A stretch of 64,000 nucleotides of DNA, taken from Actinoplanes lobatus (GTDB lineage: Bacteria > Actinomycetota > Actinomycetes > Mycobacteriales > Micromonosporaceae). Below the pieces are notes generated by a model. It was not told the DNA's origin and did not search any database. It was given only the letters and a program-made list of their open reading frames with translations. Shown piece after piece: positions 26,010 through 34,849 of this stretch. Position 1 is the first letter of the stretch. Every line of letters begins with the position of its first letter. The stretch spans positions 1,121,001 to 1,185,000 of the forward strand of contig NZ_JACHNC010000001.1 in NCBI RefSeq assembly GCF_014205215.1. Direction: 5' to 3'. The translations under genes and the position numbers were made by a program.

Positions 26010-27173
26010 TTAAGCCCCCGGAAGCCGGTGTTCGAAGATCCAGGCCTGCGGGTCGCCGTTGCGGTACAGCAGCCGCATGACCGCCGGCAGGGTGGCGTCC
26101 CGCAGCGCCGCGCGGACCGGGCCGAGCACCTTCGAGGAACTGCTGCGCCGGCCCTGGACGACCACCTTCTCCACCCGGGGGCGGCGGGCGGCCGCGTACG
26201 CCGCGAGGGCCGCCGGGACGTCCCGGTTCTCGCGCAGGCTGTGCCCGAGGACCACGGCGTCCTCCAGCGCCATCGACGCGCCCTGACCGGAGGACGGCGC
26301 GACGGCGTGTGCCGCGTCGCCGGTCAGGACGATCCGCTCGCCGTGCCAGACCGGCACCCGCCGCAGGTCCCGGGTGTTCCACGGCCCGAGGACCTCGCTG
26401 CTGGCCCGGATCAGATCAGCCGCCGGGTCGCCGGCGAACAACTCCAGCAGGTACGCCCGCCAGCTGTCCGGGGTGAACTCGCCGGGCTCGGCCGGCCGCC
26501 GGCGCGGCGGGTTGGCGAACCACCAGACGGAGCCGTCCGGGGCGGTCACCCAGCCGAAGAAGGCACGCCGGCCGAAGGACATCCGCATCACCCCGGGCGG
26601 CGGCGCGTCCCGGACCGGGCCGTCGGTGAAGCCACCGGTGTTGAGCAGGCCGAGATAGTGCGGCTGAGGAACCTTCGGATCGAGAACCTCCCTGGTACGC
26701 GAGTGCAGTCCATCCGCGCCGACCAGCAGGTCTCCCCGCGCCGTGCGGCCGTCGGCGAACTCGGCCACGGCGCCGGACACGCCGGTCAGCCGGGCGCCGT
26801 ACTCGATCGGGATGCCGCGGGCGGCCACCTCGGCGCGCAGTGCCGAGTACAGATCGGAGCGACGGATCGTGGTGCTGACCGTCCCGTCCGCCAGCGGCCC
26901 ACCGAGCGGGACCTCGGCGAGCAGCCGCCCGGAGGCGCCGTGCAGCGCGATCACCGGGGTGGCGAACCCGCGGGCCAGAACCGTCGCCGGGTCCAGGCCG
27001 AGGGCACGCAGGGCGGTCACCCCGTTGACCGCGAGGGTCACGAAGACGCCCCGCTCACCGGCGTCCCGCTCGGCGGCCTCGTAGATCACCGGGCGCCAGC
27101 CGGCGCGGTGCAGGGCGATGGCGGTGGCGGTGCCGGCGATGCCGCCACCGATCACGACAGCTTCTTTAGTCAT
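26010..27173 (-). CDS. FAD-dependent monooxygenase
   Basis: The 387-residue group A flavoprotein monooxygenase has the FAD motif VIGGGIAGTATAIALHRAGW near 6-25, the NAD(P)H/FAD motif LLVGADGLHSRTREV near 150, and the second FAD motif VLTGDAAHAVAPSSGQGASM near 285. Such enzymes hydroxylate aromatic compounds or inactivate drugs such as rifamycin and tetracycline. The ATG at 27173 is chosen: a good promoter places the mRNA start next to it and no ribosome binding site exists, so the mRNA is probably leaderless. It is divergent from a PadR regulator that likely controls it. The substrate is unknown. Confidence 0.88.
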   Translation of the reverse strand: MTKEAVVIGGGIAGTATAIALHRAGWRPVIYEAAERDAGERGVFVTLAVNGVTALRALGLDPATVLARGFATPVIALHGASGRLLAEVPLGGPLADGTVSTTIRRSDLYSALRAEVAARGIPIEYGARLTGVSGAVAEFADGRTARGDLLVGADGLHSRTREVLDPKVPQPHYLGLLNTGGFTDGPVRDAPPPGVMRMSFGRRAFFGWVTAPDGSVWWFANPPRRRPAEPGEFTPDSWRAYLLELFAGDPAADLIRASSEVLGPWNTRDLRRVPVWHGERIVLTGDAAHAVAPSSGQGASMALEDAVVLGHSLRENRDVPAALAAYAAARRPRVEKVVVQGRRSSSSKVLGPVRAALRDATLPAVMRLLYRNGDPQAWIFEHRLPGA

Positions 27174-27209
27174 TGGATAACTATTAATGAGATGACTAAG
27201 AATCGTCAA
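27166..27209. promoter_or_regulatory. Promoter and palindromic operator between monooxygenase and PadR genes
   Basis: On the minus strand a -35 box TTGACG (27209-27204) and a -10 box TAATAG (27186-27181) are 17 bases apart, putting the start of transcription close to the monooxygenase ATG at 27173. Inverted 8-base arms TTAGTCAT (27166-27173) and ATGACTAA (27192-27199) span the -10 box and start codon, a likely PadR operator. A plus-strand promoter TTGGAT / TAAGAA (27173-27202) may overlap. Confidence 0.65.
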
Positions 27210-27225
27210 GTCCTAAGCTGGCCGC

Positions 27226-27807
27226 ATGAAGCGGTCTCCCCTGGCGATGGTTCTGCTGGCCCTGCTCGTGGAGGCGCCGATGCACCCGTACCGGATGCAG
27301 CAGGTGATCAAGCAGCGCGGTCAGGACCAACTGGTCAACGTGGCGCAGCGGAACAGCGTCTACCAGACCCTCGACCGGCTGGTCCGGGAGGGACTGGCCC
27401 GCCCCGGCGGCACCAGCCGGGAGGCCGGGCGCCCGGAGCGGACCGTCTACGAGGTGACCGAGGAGGGCGCCGCCACGCTGCGCCGCTGGCTGCTGGAGAT
27501 GCTGCCCGAGCCGGCCCGGGAGTTCCCGGAGTTCCCGGTGGCGCTCGCCTTCCTGCCGATCCTCAGCCCGGCCGAGACCCGGGAGCTGCTCGAACGGCGG
27601 CTCGAGACACTCACCGACCGGGTCGCGGCCATCGACGCGCAGGCGCCACCCGGCCTGCCCCGGCTCTTCCTGATCGAGGACGAGTACCGGGCGGCCGTGC
27701 TGCGGGCCGAGATCGCCTGGCTGCGCGGGGTCGTCGCCGACCTGGACGACGGCAGCCTGAGCTGGGACCGCGCGCTCATCGACGAGACGCTGGCCCGCTT
27801 CGGCTAG
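27226..27807 (+). CDS. PadR-family transcriptional regulator
   Basis: The 193-residue product has the PadR winged helix (about 1-85: LAMVLLALLVEAPMHPYRMQQ, then NSVYQTLDRLVREGLARPGG) and a C-terminal helical dimerisation domain (Vir family type). PadR proteins usually repress a neighbouring detoxification or efflux gene and respond to a small phenolic or drug-like ligand. Here the target is probably the divergent FAD monooxygenase. Its stop codon overlaps that of the convergent meaB gene in a shared CTAG. Confidence 0.9.
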   Translation: MKRSPLAMVLLALLVEAPMHPYRMQQVIKQRGQDQLVNVAQRNSVYQTLDRLVREGLARPGGTSREAGRPERTVYEVTEEGAATLRRWLLEMLPEPAREFPEFPVALAFLPILSPAETRELLERRLETLTDRVAAIDAQAPPGLPRLFLIEDEYRAAVLRAEIAWLRGVVADLDDGSLSWDRALIDETLARFG

Positions 27808-28763
27808 AGACCGGCGACCAGTTCGGCGGCGGCGGCGTGCGGGTCGATCTCACCGTCCACGACGCGTGCGGCGAGGAGCGGCAGGGCCGTGCCGCCGCTG
27901 AGATCGCCGATCCGGGCCCGCAGCGTGCCCAGCGCCAGCGCCGAGATCTCCGCCGACGCCCGGTGCTCCCGGCGCCTGCGCAGGTTGCCGGTGCTCTCCA
28001 GCCAGTCCCGGTGCTTGCCGATGGCGGCCACCACGTCGTCGATGCCCTCACCCTTGGCCGCGATCGCGCGCACCACCTGGGGCCGCCACTCGTCCGGGCC
28101 GCGCCCGCCGAGCGCGAGCATCCCCTGGATGTCGCGGTAGGTGGCGTCGGCGCCGGGCCGGTCCGCCTTGTTGATCACGAAGACGTCGGCGATCTCCAGC
28201 ACCCCGGCCTTGACCGCCTGGATGGCGTCGCCCATCCCCGGCGCGAGCAGCACGAGCGTGGTGTCGGCGAGGGAGGCGATCTCCACCTCGGCCTGGCCCA
28301 CGCCGACCGTCTCGACCAGGATCACGTCGCAGCCGGCGCCCTCCAGCACCCGGACCGCCTGCGGGGTGGCCGCGGAGAGCCCACCCAGCTGGCCGCGGCT
28401 GGACATCGAGCGGATGTAGACGCCGGAGTCGGCGGTGTGGTCCTGCATGCGGATCCGGTCGCCGAGGATCGCCCCGCCGGTGAACGGGCTGGACGGGTCG
28501 ACGGCCAGCACCCCGACCCGGTTCCCCGTCTCGCGGAGGGCCCGGACCAGCTCGTTCGTCGTGGTCGACTTGCCCACGCCGGGCGCGCCGGTCAGGCCGA
28601 CGACCTGGGCCCGGCCGGCGAACGGGGCCATCGCGGCGGCCACCTCGGGCAGCGCGGGATCGCCGTTCTCCACCAGGCTGATCAGCCGGGCCACGGACCG
28701 CGCGTCGCCCTCCCGGGCCTTGGCGACGAGGGAGGGCACATCACGGGTCCGCCTCGACGTCAC
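27804..28763 (-). CDS. meaB: Methylmalonyl-CoA mutase-associated GTPase MeaB
   Basis: The 319-residue G3E GTPase loads and protects the adenosylcobalamin cofactor of methylmalonyl-CoA-type mutases. It shows P-loop [12 protein letters not shown] near 56-67, [18 protein letters not shown] (typical MeaB/ArgK), [13 protein letters not shown] and NKAD. The GTG at 28763 is chosen because it overlaps the thiolase TGA as GTGA, indicating translational coupling; the longer frame runs into thiolase coding sequence. The mutase large subunit gene lies 1.8 kb downstream, past the monooxygenase/PadR pair. Confidence 0.93.
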   Translation of the reverse strand: MTSRRTRDVPSLVAKAREGDARSVARLISLVENGDPALPEVAAAMAPFAGRAQVVGLTGAPGVGKSTTTNELVRALRETGNRVGVLAVDPSSPFTGGAILGDRIRMQDHTADSGVYIRSMSSRGQLGGLSAATPQAVRVLEGAGCDVILVETVGVGQAEVEIASLADTTLVLLAPGMGDAIQAVKAGVLEIADVFVINKADRPGADATYRDIQGMLALGGRGPDEWRPQVVRAIAAKGEGIDDVVAAIGKHRDWLESTGNLRRRREHRASAEISALALGTLRARIGDLSGGTALPLLAARVVDGEIDPHAAAAELVAGL

Positions 28764-29944
28764 GCCGCCGGCACCTTGATGATCAGCGCGTCGCCCTGGC
28801 CACCGCCGCCGCACAGCGCGGCCGCGCCCAGCCCGCCGCCGCGGCGCCGCAGCTCCAGGGCGAGGGTGAGCACCAGCCGGGCTCCGGACATCCCGATCGG
28901 GTGCCCGAGCGCGATGGCGCCACCGTTCACGTTGACGATCTCCTCATCCACCTTCAGCTCGCGGGCCGACTGGATGGCCACCTGAGCGAACGCCTCGTTG
29001 ATCTCGATCAGGTCGAGATCGTCCACCTCGAGCCCGGCCTTGTCCAGCGCGTGCTTGATGGCGTTGGACGGCTGGGACTGGAGCGAGCTGTCCGGCCCGG
29101 CGACGTTCCCGTGCGACACGATCTCGGCGATCCAGGTGAGGCCCAGCTCCTCGGCCTTCGCCCGGCTCATCACGATCAGCGCGGCCGCGCCGTCGGAGAT
29201 CGGCGAGGAGCTGGCCGCGGTGATGGTGCCGTCCGGGGTGAAGGCCGGGCGGAGGGCGGACAGCGACTCGGCGGTGGCGCCGGGGCGGACACCCTCGTCG
29301 GTGTCGATCACCTGACCGGCGTCCCGGCCGCCGGCCGGGACCGCGGCGATCTCCTCGGCGAACCGGCCGTCGTGCTGGGCCGCGGCGGCCCGCTGGTGGC
29401 TGCGGGCGGCGAACGCGTCCTGCTGCTCGCGGGTGATGCCCAGCCGGGCGCCGCTCGCCTCGGTGGACTCGCCCATCGAGATGCCGGCCCACGGGTCCAT
29501 CAGGCCGTCGATCGCGGTGTGGTCACGCACCAGCACGTCACCGAACTTACGGCCCTGGCGCTGATCGGCCAGCAGATGCGGCGCATTGGTCATGGACTCC
29601 ATGCCGCCGGCCACCACCACGTCGAACTCGCCGGCCCGGATCAGCTGGTCGGCCAGCGCCACCGCGTCGATGCCGGAGAGGCAGACCTTGTTGACCGTCA
29701 GGGCGGGCGTGGTCATCGGGATGCCGGCCGCCACCGCGGCCTGCCGGGCCGGGATCTGGCCGCAGCCGGCCTGGAGCACCTGACCCATGATCACGTACTG
29801 GACCCGCTCGGGGTCGACGCCGCCGCGGCTCAGCGCCGCCGCGATCGCGTGACCGCCCAGCGCGGTGGCGGGGAGGTGCTTGAGGTTGCCCAGCAGGCGC
29901 CCCATCGGGGTCCGGGCGCCACTGACGATGACGGAGCTGGTCAT
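28760..29944 (-). CDS. Acetyl-CoA acetyltransferase (thiolase)
   Basis: The 394-residue product is a degradative or biosynthetic thiolase. It has the acyl-accepting cysteine in [14 protein letters not shown] near 83-96, the [13 protein letters not shown] block near 114-126, NEAFA near 340 and [19 protein letters not shown] with the catalytic His near 350; a second catalytic Cys lies in [14 protein letters not shown]. Translation may start at the ATG (29944) or two codons earlier at a GTG; no clear ribosome binding site distinguishes them. Coupled to meaB and divergent from the epimerase gene. It makes or splits acetoacetyl-CoA. Confidence 0.93.
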   Translation of the reverse strand: MTSSVIVSGARTPMGRLLGNLKHLPATALGGHAIAAALSRGGVDPERVQYVIMGQVLQAGCGQIPARQAAVAAGIPMTTPALTVNKVCLSGIDAVALADQLIRAGEFDVVVAGGMESMTNAPHLLADQRQGRKFGDVLVRDHTAIDGLMDPWAGISMGESTEASGARLGITREQQDAFAARSHQRAAAAQHDGRFAEEIAAVPAGGRDAGQVIDTDEGVRPGATAESLSALRPAFTPDGTITAASSSPISDGAAALIVMSRAKAEELGLTWIAEIVSHGNVAGPDSSLQSQPSNAIKHALDKAGLEVDDLDLIEINEAFAQVAIQSARELKVDEEIVNVNGGAIALGHPIGMSGARLVLTLALELRRRGGGLGAAALCGGGGQGDALIIKVPAA

Positions 29945-30026
29945 GGTCACGATCCGATCTACGACCGGGTGATGGGGGCGACACCCGGGGTGGCCTTAAC
30001 GATGGGTCAGGTCAGAGACTAACCGC

Positions 30027-30509
30027 ATGACAGACGACACACCGAGCGCTGGACGGGACGGGAATGTCACATTCCCCGGACTGCTCCGCATCGATCACGT
30101 CGGGATAGCGGTGCCCGACCTGGACGAGGCGATCGCCTTCTACACGGCGAACTTCGGGCTCCGCTGCGTGCACGAGGAGACCAACGAGGAACAGGGCGTA
30201 CGGGAGGCGATGCTCGCGGTCGGCGACGGCGACGGCCCACGGCTGCAACTGCTGGCCCCGGCCCGGCCGGACTCGGCGATCGCGCGGTTCCTCGACCGCA
30301 GCGGTCCCGGCCTGCAACAGCTGGCGTACACGGTGGCCGACGTGGAGGCGACCGCCGCGGCCCTGCGGTCCCGCGGTTTGCGCCTTCTGTACGACGCCCC
30401 CAAACGCGGCACCGCCGGATCCCGGATCAACTTCGTCCACCCGAAGGACGCCGGTGGCGTGCTGGTCGAGTTGGTCGAGCCCGCCGGAGGGGGTACCCCG
30501 GTCGGGTGA
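30027..30509 (+). CDS. mce: Methylmalonyl-CoA epimerase
   Basis: The 160-residue vicinal-oxygen-chelate protein converts (S)- to (R)-methylmalonyl-CoA, the step before the B12 mutase. It starts its fold with LLRIDHVGIAVPDLDEAIAFY, then PRLQLLAP, and ends with RINFVHPKDAGGVLVELVEP. The His, Gln/His and Glu metal ligands of the family are in these segments. Its length is normal with an N-terminal extension of about 20 residues. Divergent from thiolase, and upstream of the Scy-like gene, the same neighbourhood as in Streptomyces. Confidence 0.93.
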   Translation: MTDDTPSAGRDGNVTFPGLLRIDHVGIAVPDLDEAIAFYTANFGLRCVHEETNEEQGVREAMLAVGDGDGPRLQLLAPARPDSAIARFLDRSGPGLQQLAYTVADVEATAAALRSRGLRLLYDAPKRGTAGSRINFVHPKDAGGVLVELVEPAGGGTPVG

Positions 30510-30522
30510 ATCGACCTGACGC

Positions 30523-30551
30523 GGCCCCGGTCTCCTGGCAGGATCGGGGCC
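30523..30551 (+). terminator. Hairpin downstream of mce
   Basis: Arms GGCCCCGGTC (30523-30532) and GATCGGGGCC (30542-30551) pair with one mismatch, 14 bases past the mce stop. A likely terminator separating mce from the Scy-like gene. Confidence 0.6.
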
Positions 30552-30769
30552 ATTGAGCAGGGCCGACGACATCGGCGGCAGGATCGGGATCACCCGAAGC
30601 CCCGACTGTCCAGGTGGCGGCGGGACGACACCGGACCGACCGGTGGGCCGGGGCCGTCACCCGAACGGTCCGGGGCCGCGCCACGCTCCAGGTCGAAGCT
30701 GATCTACTATGCGGTTCGGATGCCCCCTCGGCTCTTGCATGTCCGCCCCCTTCTCGCCAGGATGGCGCA

Positions 30770-32092
30770 ATGCCCCAGCAGCAGGATCAGAACCTGGCCT
30801 TCTTCGAGACCGCGAATTCGCAGCACGACTTCACGGTCGTCCTCCGCGGCTACGACCGTCACCAGGTCGACGGACACATCGGCCGGCTGCTCGCCGCGCT
30901 GAACCAGTCCGAGCAGGCCCGCGGCGAGGCCGAGCAACGGATGAACGACGCCCAGCGGCGTCTGCGCCAGGCCGAGCAGCGGCTGAACGCGCTCGAGCAG
31001 AAGCTGGCCGACAGCAACAAGCTGCTGGAGGAGAACAACCGGCCGACGCTCTCCGGACTGGGCACCCGGGTGGAGCAGATCCTGCGTCTCGCCGAGGAGC
31101 AGGCGAACGACCACCGGAACGAGGCGAAGCGGGAGTCCGAGGGCATTCTCTCCGCGGCCCGCCTCGAGGCCCGGGAGATCACCGACAAGGCCCGCGCCGA
31201 GGCCGCCGCCATGAAGGCGACCGCCGAGCGCGAGGCCGGCCAGGTGCGCACCCACGCCGAGCGGGAGGCCGCCGAGACCCGGGTGCAGGCCCGCCGCGAG
31301 GCCGACACGCTGCGGTCGGACGCCGACCGGGAGACCAAGCAACTCCGTACCGTCACCGCCCACGAGGTCGCCGAGCTCAAGTCGACCGTGGAGCGTGAGG
31401 TCGCGTCGCTGCGCGCCACCGCCGAGCGGGAGATCACCCAGGCCCGGGCCAAGACCGCCCGGGAGGCCGAGGAGAAGCGCGCCGAGGCCACCAAGCTGCT
31501 CACCGACGCCCGCGACAAGCGTGACAAGGACCTCCAGGCGCTGGCCCTGGAGATCGCCGAGCGCCGGGAGAAGGCGGAGCGCGAGGAGTCGGAGCGGCAC
31601 GCCGCCCAGGTCGCCGCGACCCAGAAGATGGTGTCCGAGGCCGAGGAGCGGGCCCGTGCCGCCGAGGACCGCGCCAAGGAGATCGAGCAGCGCGCCGAGG
31701 CCCGCCGGATCGAGTCCGAGCGGTACTCCTCGGAGACCGTGGAGAAGGCGCGCGCCCTGGCGGAGAAGACCGTCACCGAGTCCCGCACCGAGGGCAACCG
31801 TCTGCTCAGCGATGCCCGTACCGAGGCGGAGCTGACCACCCAGGCGGCGCGCCGCGAGGTCGAGGACCTCACCCGTCAGAAGGACGCGGTCACCAACCAG
31901 CTCGGCCAGATGCTGTCCGGTCTCTCCGGCCTGGTTCCGGGGGTCGGCGGTGCCGGCGCTCCGGCGGCCGCCGCCGCCGCTGCCGTGGCCGCCGCCGCCG
32001 CGCCTGCTCAGCGGGCCGCTGAGCCGGAGGCCGAGGAGACCGAAGAGGCGGAGACCGGTGACGAGCCGGTGGCGGCCCAGACCAATTCCTGA
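30770..32092 (+). CDS. Scy-like polar coiled-coil protein with DivIVA-type N-terminus
   Basis: The 440-residue product starts with a DivIVA-like head (DFTVVLRGYDRHQVDGHIGRLL, about 17-38), then an almost continuous coiled coil (40-385) of Ala/Glu/Arg/Thr heptads such as AEREAGQVRTHAEREAAET. It ends in a short hydrophobic Gly/Val segment and an Ala/Glu-rich tail. It occupies the scy position (next to mce, followed by a FilP-like gene). Scy in Streptomyces organises the tip-growth machinery but is about three times longer, so the identity is by context and general layout only. A possible -10 box TACTAT lies at 30705-30710. Confidence 0.75.
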   Translation: MPQQQDQNLAFFETANSQHDFTVVLRGYDRHQVDGHIGRLLAALNQSEQARGEAEQRMNDAQRRLRQAEQRLNALEQKLADSNKLLEENNRPTLSGLGTRVEQILRLAEEQANDHRNEAKRESEGILSAARLEAREITDKARAEAAAMKATAEREAGQVRTHAEREAAETRVQARREADTLRSDADRETKQLRTVTAHEVAELKSTVEREVASLRATAEREITQARAKTAREAEEKRAEATKLLTDARDKRDKDLQALALEIAERREKAEREESERHAAQVAATQKMVSEAEERARAAEDRAKEIEQRAEARRIESERYSSETVEKARALAEKTVTESRTEGNRLLSDARTEAELTTQAARREVEDLTRQKDAVTNQLGQMLSGLSGLVPGVGGAGAPAAAAAAAVAAAAAPAQRAAEPEAEETEEAETGDEPVAAQTNS

Positions 32093-32170
32093 CCCGGCTC
32101 TCAGTTTCCTCCGCTTGCGGAGCGGTCCCGGATACGCGACCGTGAACCCGTCGGGCGGCACATGACGAAA

Positions 32171-32205
32171 TCAGGCCGTACCGGAGTTTCTCCGGTACGG
32201 CCTGA
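32171..32205 (+). terminator. Intrinsic terminator between the two coiled-coil genes
   Basis: A perfect 15-base stem (32171-32185 with 32191-32205) around loop GTTTC, followed by CTCGTTTCG. It lies about 80 bases past the first coiled-coil gene and would give the second its own transcription unit. Confidence 0.85.
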
Positions 32206-32329
32206 CTCGTTTCGCGCTTGCCTGGGTTTGCAGACCGAGGTCAGACAAATCGCAACTACACGCATGGTCTCTTCCAACCCGGTGTGTATCGACACGCCAC
32301 GGGACGATGCGTATGTGAGGATGGACAGC

Positions 32330-33685
32330 ATGTCGCACGGCGGTGAAATCTTCGGTCTCGGCGGAGAGGCGGCCACCGAGCCCAGCTTCGAAACGGCCCT
32401 CCGGGGCTATGAGAAGAAGCAGGTCGAGCGATACGTCACCCGGGCGGAGAACGAGATAGCCGCCCTCCTCAACGACCGCGAGCAGGCGTATTCGCAGATC
32501 CAGGCGCTGAGCGCGCAGATCAAGGGTCTGCAGGCGGAGCTCACCCAGGCCCGGCGCGAATCCGGGATCACCGGCGAGGTGTCGTTCCGGCACCTCGGCA
32601 AACGGGTGGAGCAGATCCTGCTCCTCGCCGAGGAGCAGGCCGAGGCGATCAAGGCGTCCGCCACCGACGACATCGCGAGCCGGCTCGCCGAGGCGGAGCG
32701 GATCCGGGCCGAGGCCGAGGCGCACGCCCACAACGGCATCCGGGACTTCGAGATCACCCTGGCCGCGCGCCGCGCCGAGGAGGAGAAGGCCGACACCGCG
32801 AAGCGGGTCGCCACCGACAAGGCGATCGCCGCCGCGCGGCAGGCCACGGAGCAGAAGCGCGTGGAAGCCGAGGCGACGCTGGGGCGGGCCCGCAACGAGG
32901 GCAAGCACATCACCGAGAAGGCCACTCAGGACGCCCAGCGGGCAAAGGCCGAAGTGGACGGCTACGTGCAGTCCACCCGGATGCAGGCCGAGCAGGAGCT
33001 CAAGGCGCTGCGGGAGAAGACGCAGCAGGAGATCATCGCGCAGCGCACCGAGGCGGAGCGGGAGCAGGCCGACCTCAAGGCGGCCGTGGAGCACGAGCTG
33101 GCGCTGCGCCGGCACTCGGTGATCGAGGAGCTGGGCCAGATGCGGGCCGGCGTCGAGAAGCAGTGCTCCGACCTGCGCAGCGAGGCCGACAAGTACGCCG
33201 AGGAGGTGCTGCGCCGCTCCGACGACCAGGCCACCGCCGTACGCAAGGAGATCGCCGGGCAGCAGGAGAAGATCGCGCAGGCCGGCCGTGATCTGGAGGC
33301 CGCTCTGGTCGAGACGTCCGGCGCCGAGAAGCGGCGGAACGCCGCGCAGGAGGCGGCGAAGGCGGCCGAGAAGGAGACCGAGCAGGTCGCGCTTCGCCTC
33401 GCCGAGGCGAAGCAGGAGCTGGAGGCCGAGCTGAACCGGGCGGCCGAGGCCAAACGCTCCGGCGAGGCCGCCGAGCGGCACGCCGCCGAGGTGCGCCGCC
33501 AGGTGCAGAAAGAGGCGAAACGGGTGGCCGAGCTGGCCGCCGCCGCGGTGCTGGCCGCCGCCGCCGAGCCCGAGGACGACGAGAAGCCCGCCGATCCCGC
33601 CGGTTCGGAGCCGCCCGCCAAGGTCACCGCCTCGGCGAAGGTGACCGTCCCGCAGGCGAGCCGGGTGCCGGCCGAGGCCGATTGA
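32330..33685 (+). CDS. FilP-like coiled-coil filament protein
   Basis: The 451-residue product has a short head containing PSFETALRGYEKKQVERYVTRAENEIAALL (about 16-45), related to the head of the preceding gene, then a long coiled coil (45-400) and a Pro/Lys/Ala tail. FilP in Streptomyces forms intermediate-filament-like networks behind hyphal tips and binds DivIVA and Scy. The ATG at 32330 is preferred over 32321 because GAGG lies 9 bases upstream of it. The strong terminator at 32171-32205 implies its own promoter. The paralogous pair probably arose by duplication. Confidence 0.75.
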   Translation: MSHGGEIFGLGGEAATEPSFETALRGYEKKQVERYVTRAENEIAALLNDREQAYSQIQALSAQIKGLQAELTQARRESGITGEVSFRHLGKRVEQILLLAEEQAEAIKASATDDIASRLAEAERIRAEAEAHAHNGIRDFEITLAARRAEEEKADTAKRVATDKAIAAARQATEQKRVEAEATLGRARNEGKHITEKATQDAQRAKAEVDGYVQSTRMQAEQELKALREKTQQEIIAQRTEAEREQADLKAAVEHELALRRHSVIEELGQMRAGVEKQCSDLRSEADKYAEEVLRRSDDQATAVRKEIAGQQEKIAQAGRDLEAALVETSGAEKRRNAAQEAAKAAEKETEQVALRLAEAKQELEAELNRAAEAKRSGEAAERHAAEVRRQVQKEAKRVAELAAAAVLAAAAEPEDDEKPADPAGSEPPAKVTASAKVTVPQASRVPAEAD

Positions 33686-33727
33686 CTACCGGTGGCAGGG
33701 GTGGCCCAGCGGCGATAGCCTCAGTTG

Positions 33728-34849
33728 ATGTCCGCCGAGCCACCCGTGCCCGAGGAGACTCCGCCCGTCGAGGAGCAGCCGCCGCAGGTTGAGGAGCGGC
33801 CGCCCTTCGGCACGCCCGGTCCCCCGCTGAACCGGCGCAACCCCTTCCTGGTCGGCTTCCTCTTCGGGCTGGGCCTGATCCTGGCGTACACGCTCTTCCT
33901 CGGCGTACGCAATGCGGCCTCGATCCTGGTTCTGATCTTCATCGCGCTGTTCCTGGCGATCGGTCTGAACCCGGCGGTGACCCGGCTGCGCGGCTGGGGC
34001 CTGCCGCGCGGCGCGGCCGTGGCGGTCGTCGCGCTCAGCGTGGTGCTGCTGCTGGTCGGCGGCCTGGTGGCGTTGATTCCGCCGCTGGTCACCCAGACCA
34101 CCGAGCTGATCAACAACGCACCCGAGGTGGTGGAGGGCCTGCGCCGCAGCCGGACGGTCAATGATCTGGTGCAGCGCTACGACATCGCGACCAAGGTGCA
34201 GGGCGCGGTGAACGCCGGGACGGTCGGCAACGCCCTGGGCGGGGTGGTCGGCGGTGCCCGGCTGCTGTTCGGCACGATCTTCAACATCCTGACCGTGCTG
34301 GTGCTGACGATCTACTTCATGGCCGCCTTCGACCGGATCAAGGCGACCGGTTACCGCCTCGTGCCGGCCAGCCGCCGGGAGCGGGTCGCGCTGCTCACCG
34401 ACGAGATCCTCAGCAAGGTGGGCGCCTACATGGTCGGGGCGCTGGCGATCGCCGTACTGGCCGGGGTGTGCAGTTTCGGGCTGGCGCTCGCGCTCGGCCT
34501 GGCCTATCCGTTCGCGCTGGCCGTGGTGGTGGCGGTCTGCGACCTGATCCCGCAGATCGGCGCGACCATCGGCGCCGTCGTGGTCAGCCTGGTCGGCTTC
34601 GCCGAATCGGTGACCGCCGGCATCGTCTGCATCGCGTTCTTCATCGTCTACCAGCAGGTGGAGAACTATCTGATCTACCCGCGGGTGATGCGCCGGTCGG
34701 TCCGGGTGAGCGACGTCGCGGCGCTGGTGGCGGCCCTGGTCGGGGTGGGGCTCTTCGGCGTCGTCGGCGCCCTGGTCGCCATCCCGATGGTGGCCGCCAT
34801 CCAGCTGATCATGCGCGAGGTGGCGATCCCTAGCCTTGAGGACCGTTGA
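33728..34849 (+). CDS. AI-2E family (PerM-like) membrane transporter
   Basis: The 373-residue product has a Pro/Glu-rich cytosolic N-terminus (1-38), then about seven to eight membrane helices, beginning NPFLVGFLFGLGLILAYTLF. The conserved central and C-terminal blocks are AVCDLIPQIGATIGAVVVSLVG and YQQVENYLIYPRVMRRSV, typical of the AI-2E exporter family (TqsA, PerM). Members export signalling molecules or act in Na+/H+ exchange; the substrate here is unknown. The ATG at 33728 is preferred over the adjacent TTG. Its last 20 bases overlap the convergent hydrolase gene. Confidence 0.88.
   Translation: MSAEPPVPEETPPVEEQPPQVEERPPFGTPGPPLNRRNPFLVGFLFGLGLILAYTLFLGVRNAASILVLIFIALFLAIGLNPAVTRLRGWGLPRGAAVAVVALSVVLLLVGGLVALIPPLVTQTTELINNAPEVVEGLRRSRTVNDLVQRYDIATKVQGAVNAGTVGNALGGVVGGARLLFGTIFNILTVLVLTIYFMAAFDRIKATGYRLVPASRRERVALLTDEILSKVGAYMVGALAIAVLAGVCSFGLALALGLAYPFALAVVVAVCDLIPQIGATIGAVVVSLVGFAESVTAGIVCIAFFIVYQQVENYLIYPRVMRRSVRVSDVAALVAALVGVGLFGVVGALVAIPMVAAIQLIMREVAIPSLEDR

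Noticed and set aside
26028..28985. 985-codon plus-strand frame across the monooxygenase, PadR and meaB genes
   Set aside because: It covers three clear genes in other frames and has no family similarity; very long spurious frames are normal at this GC content.
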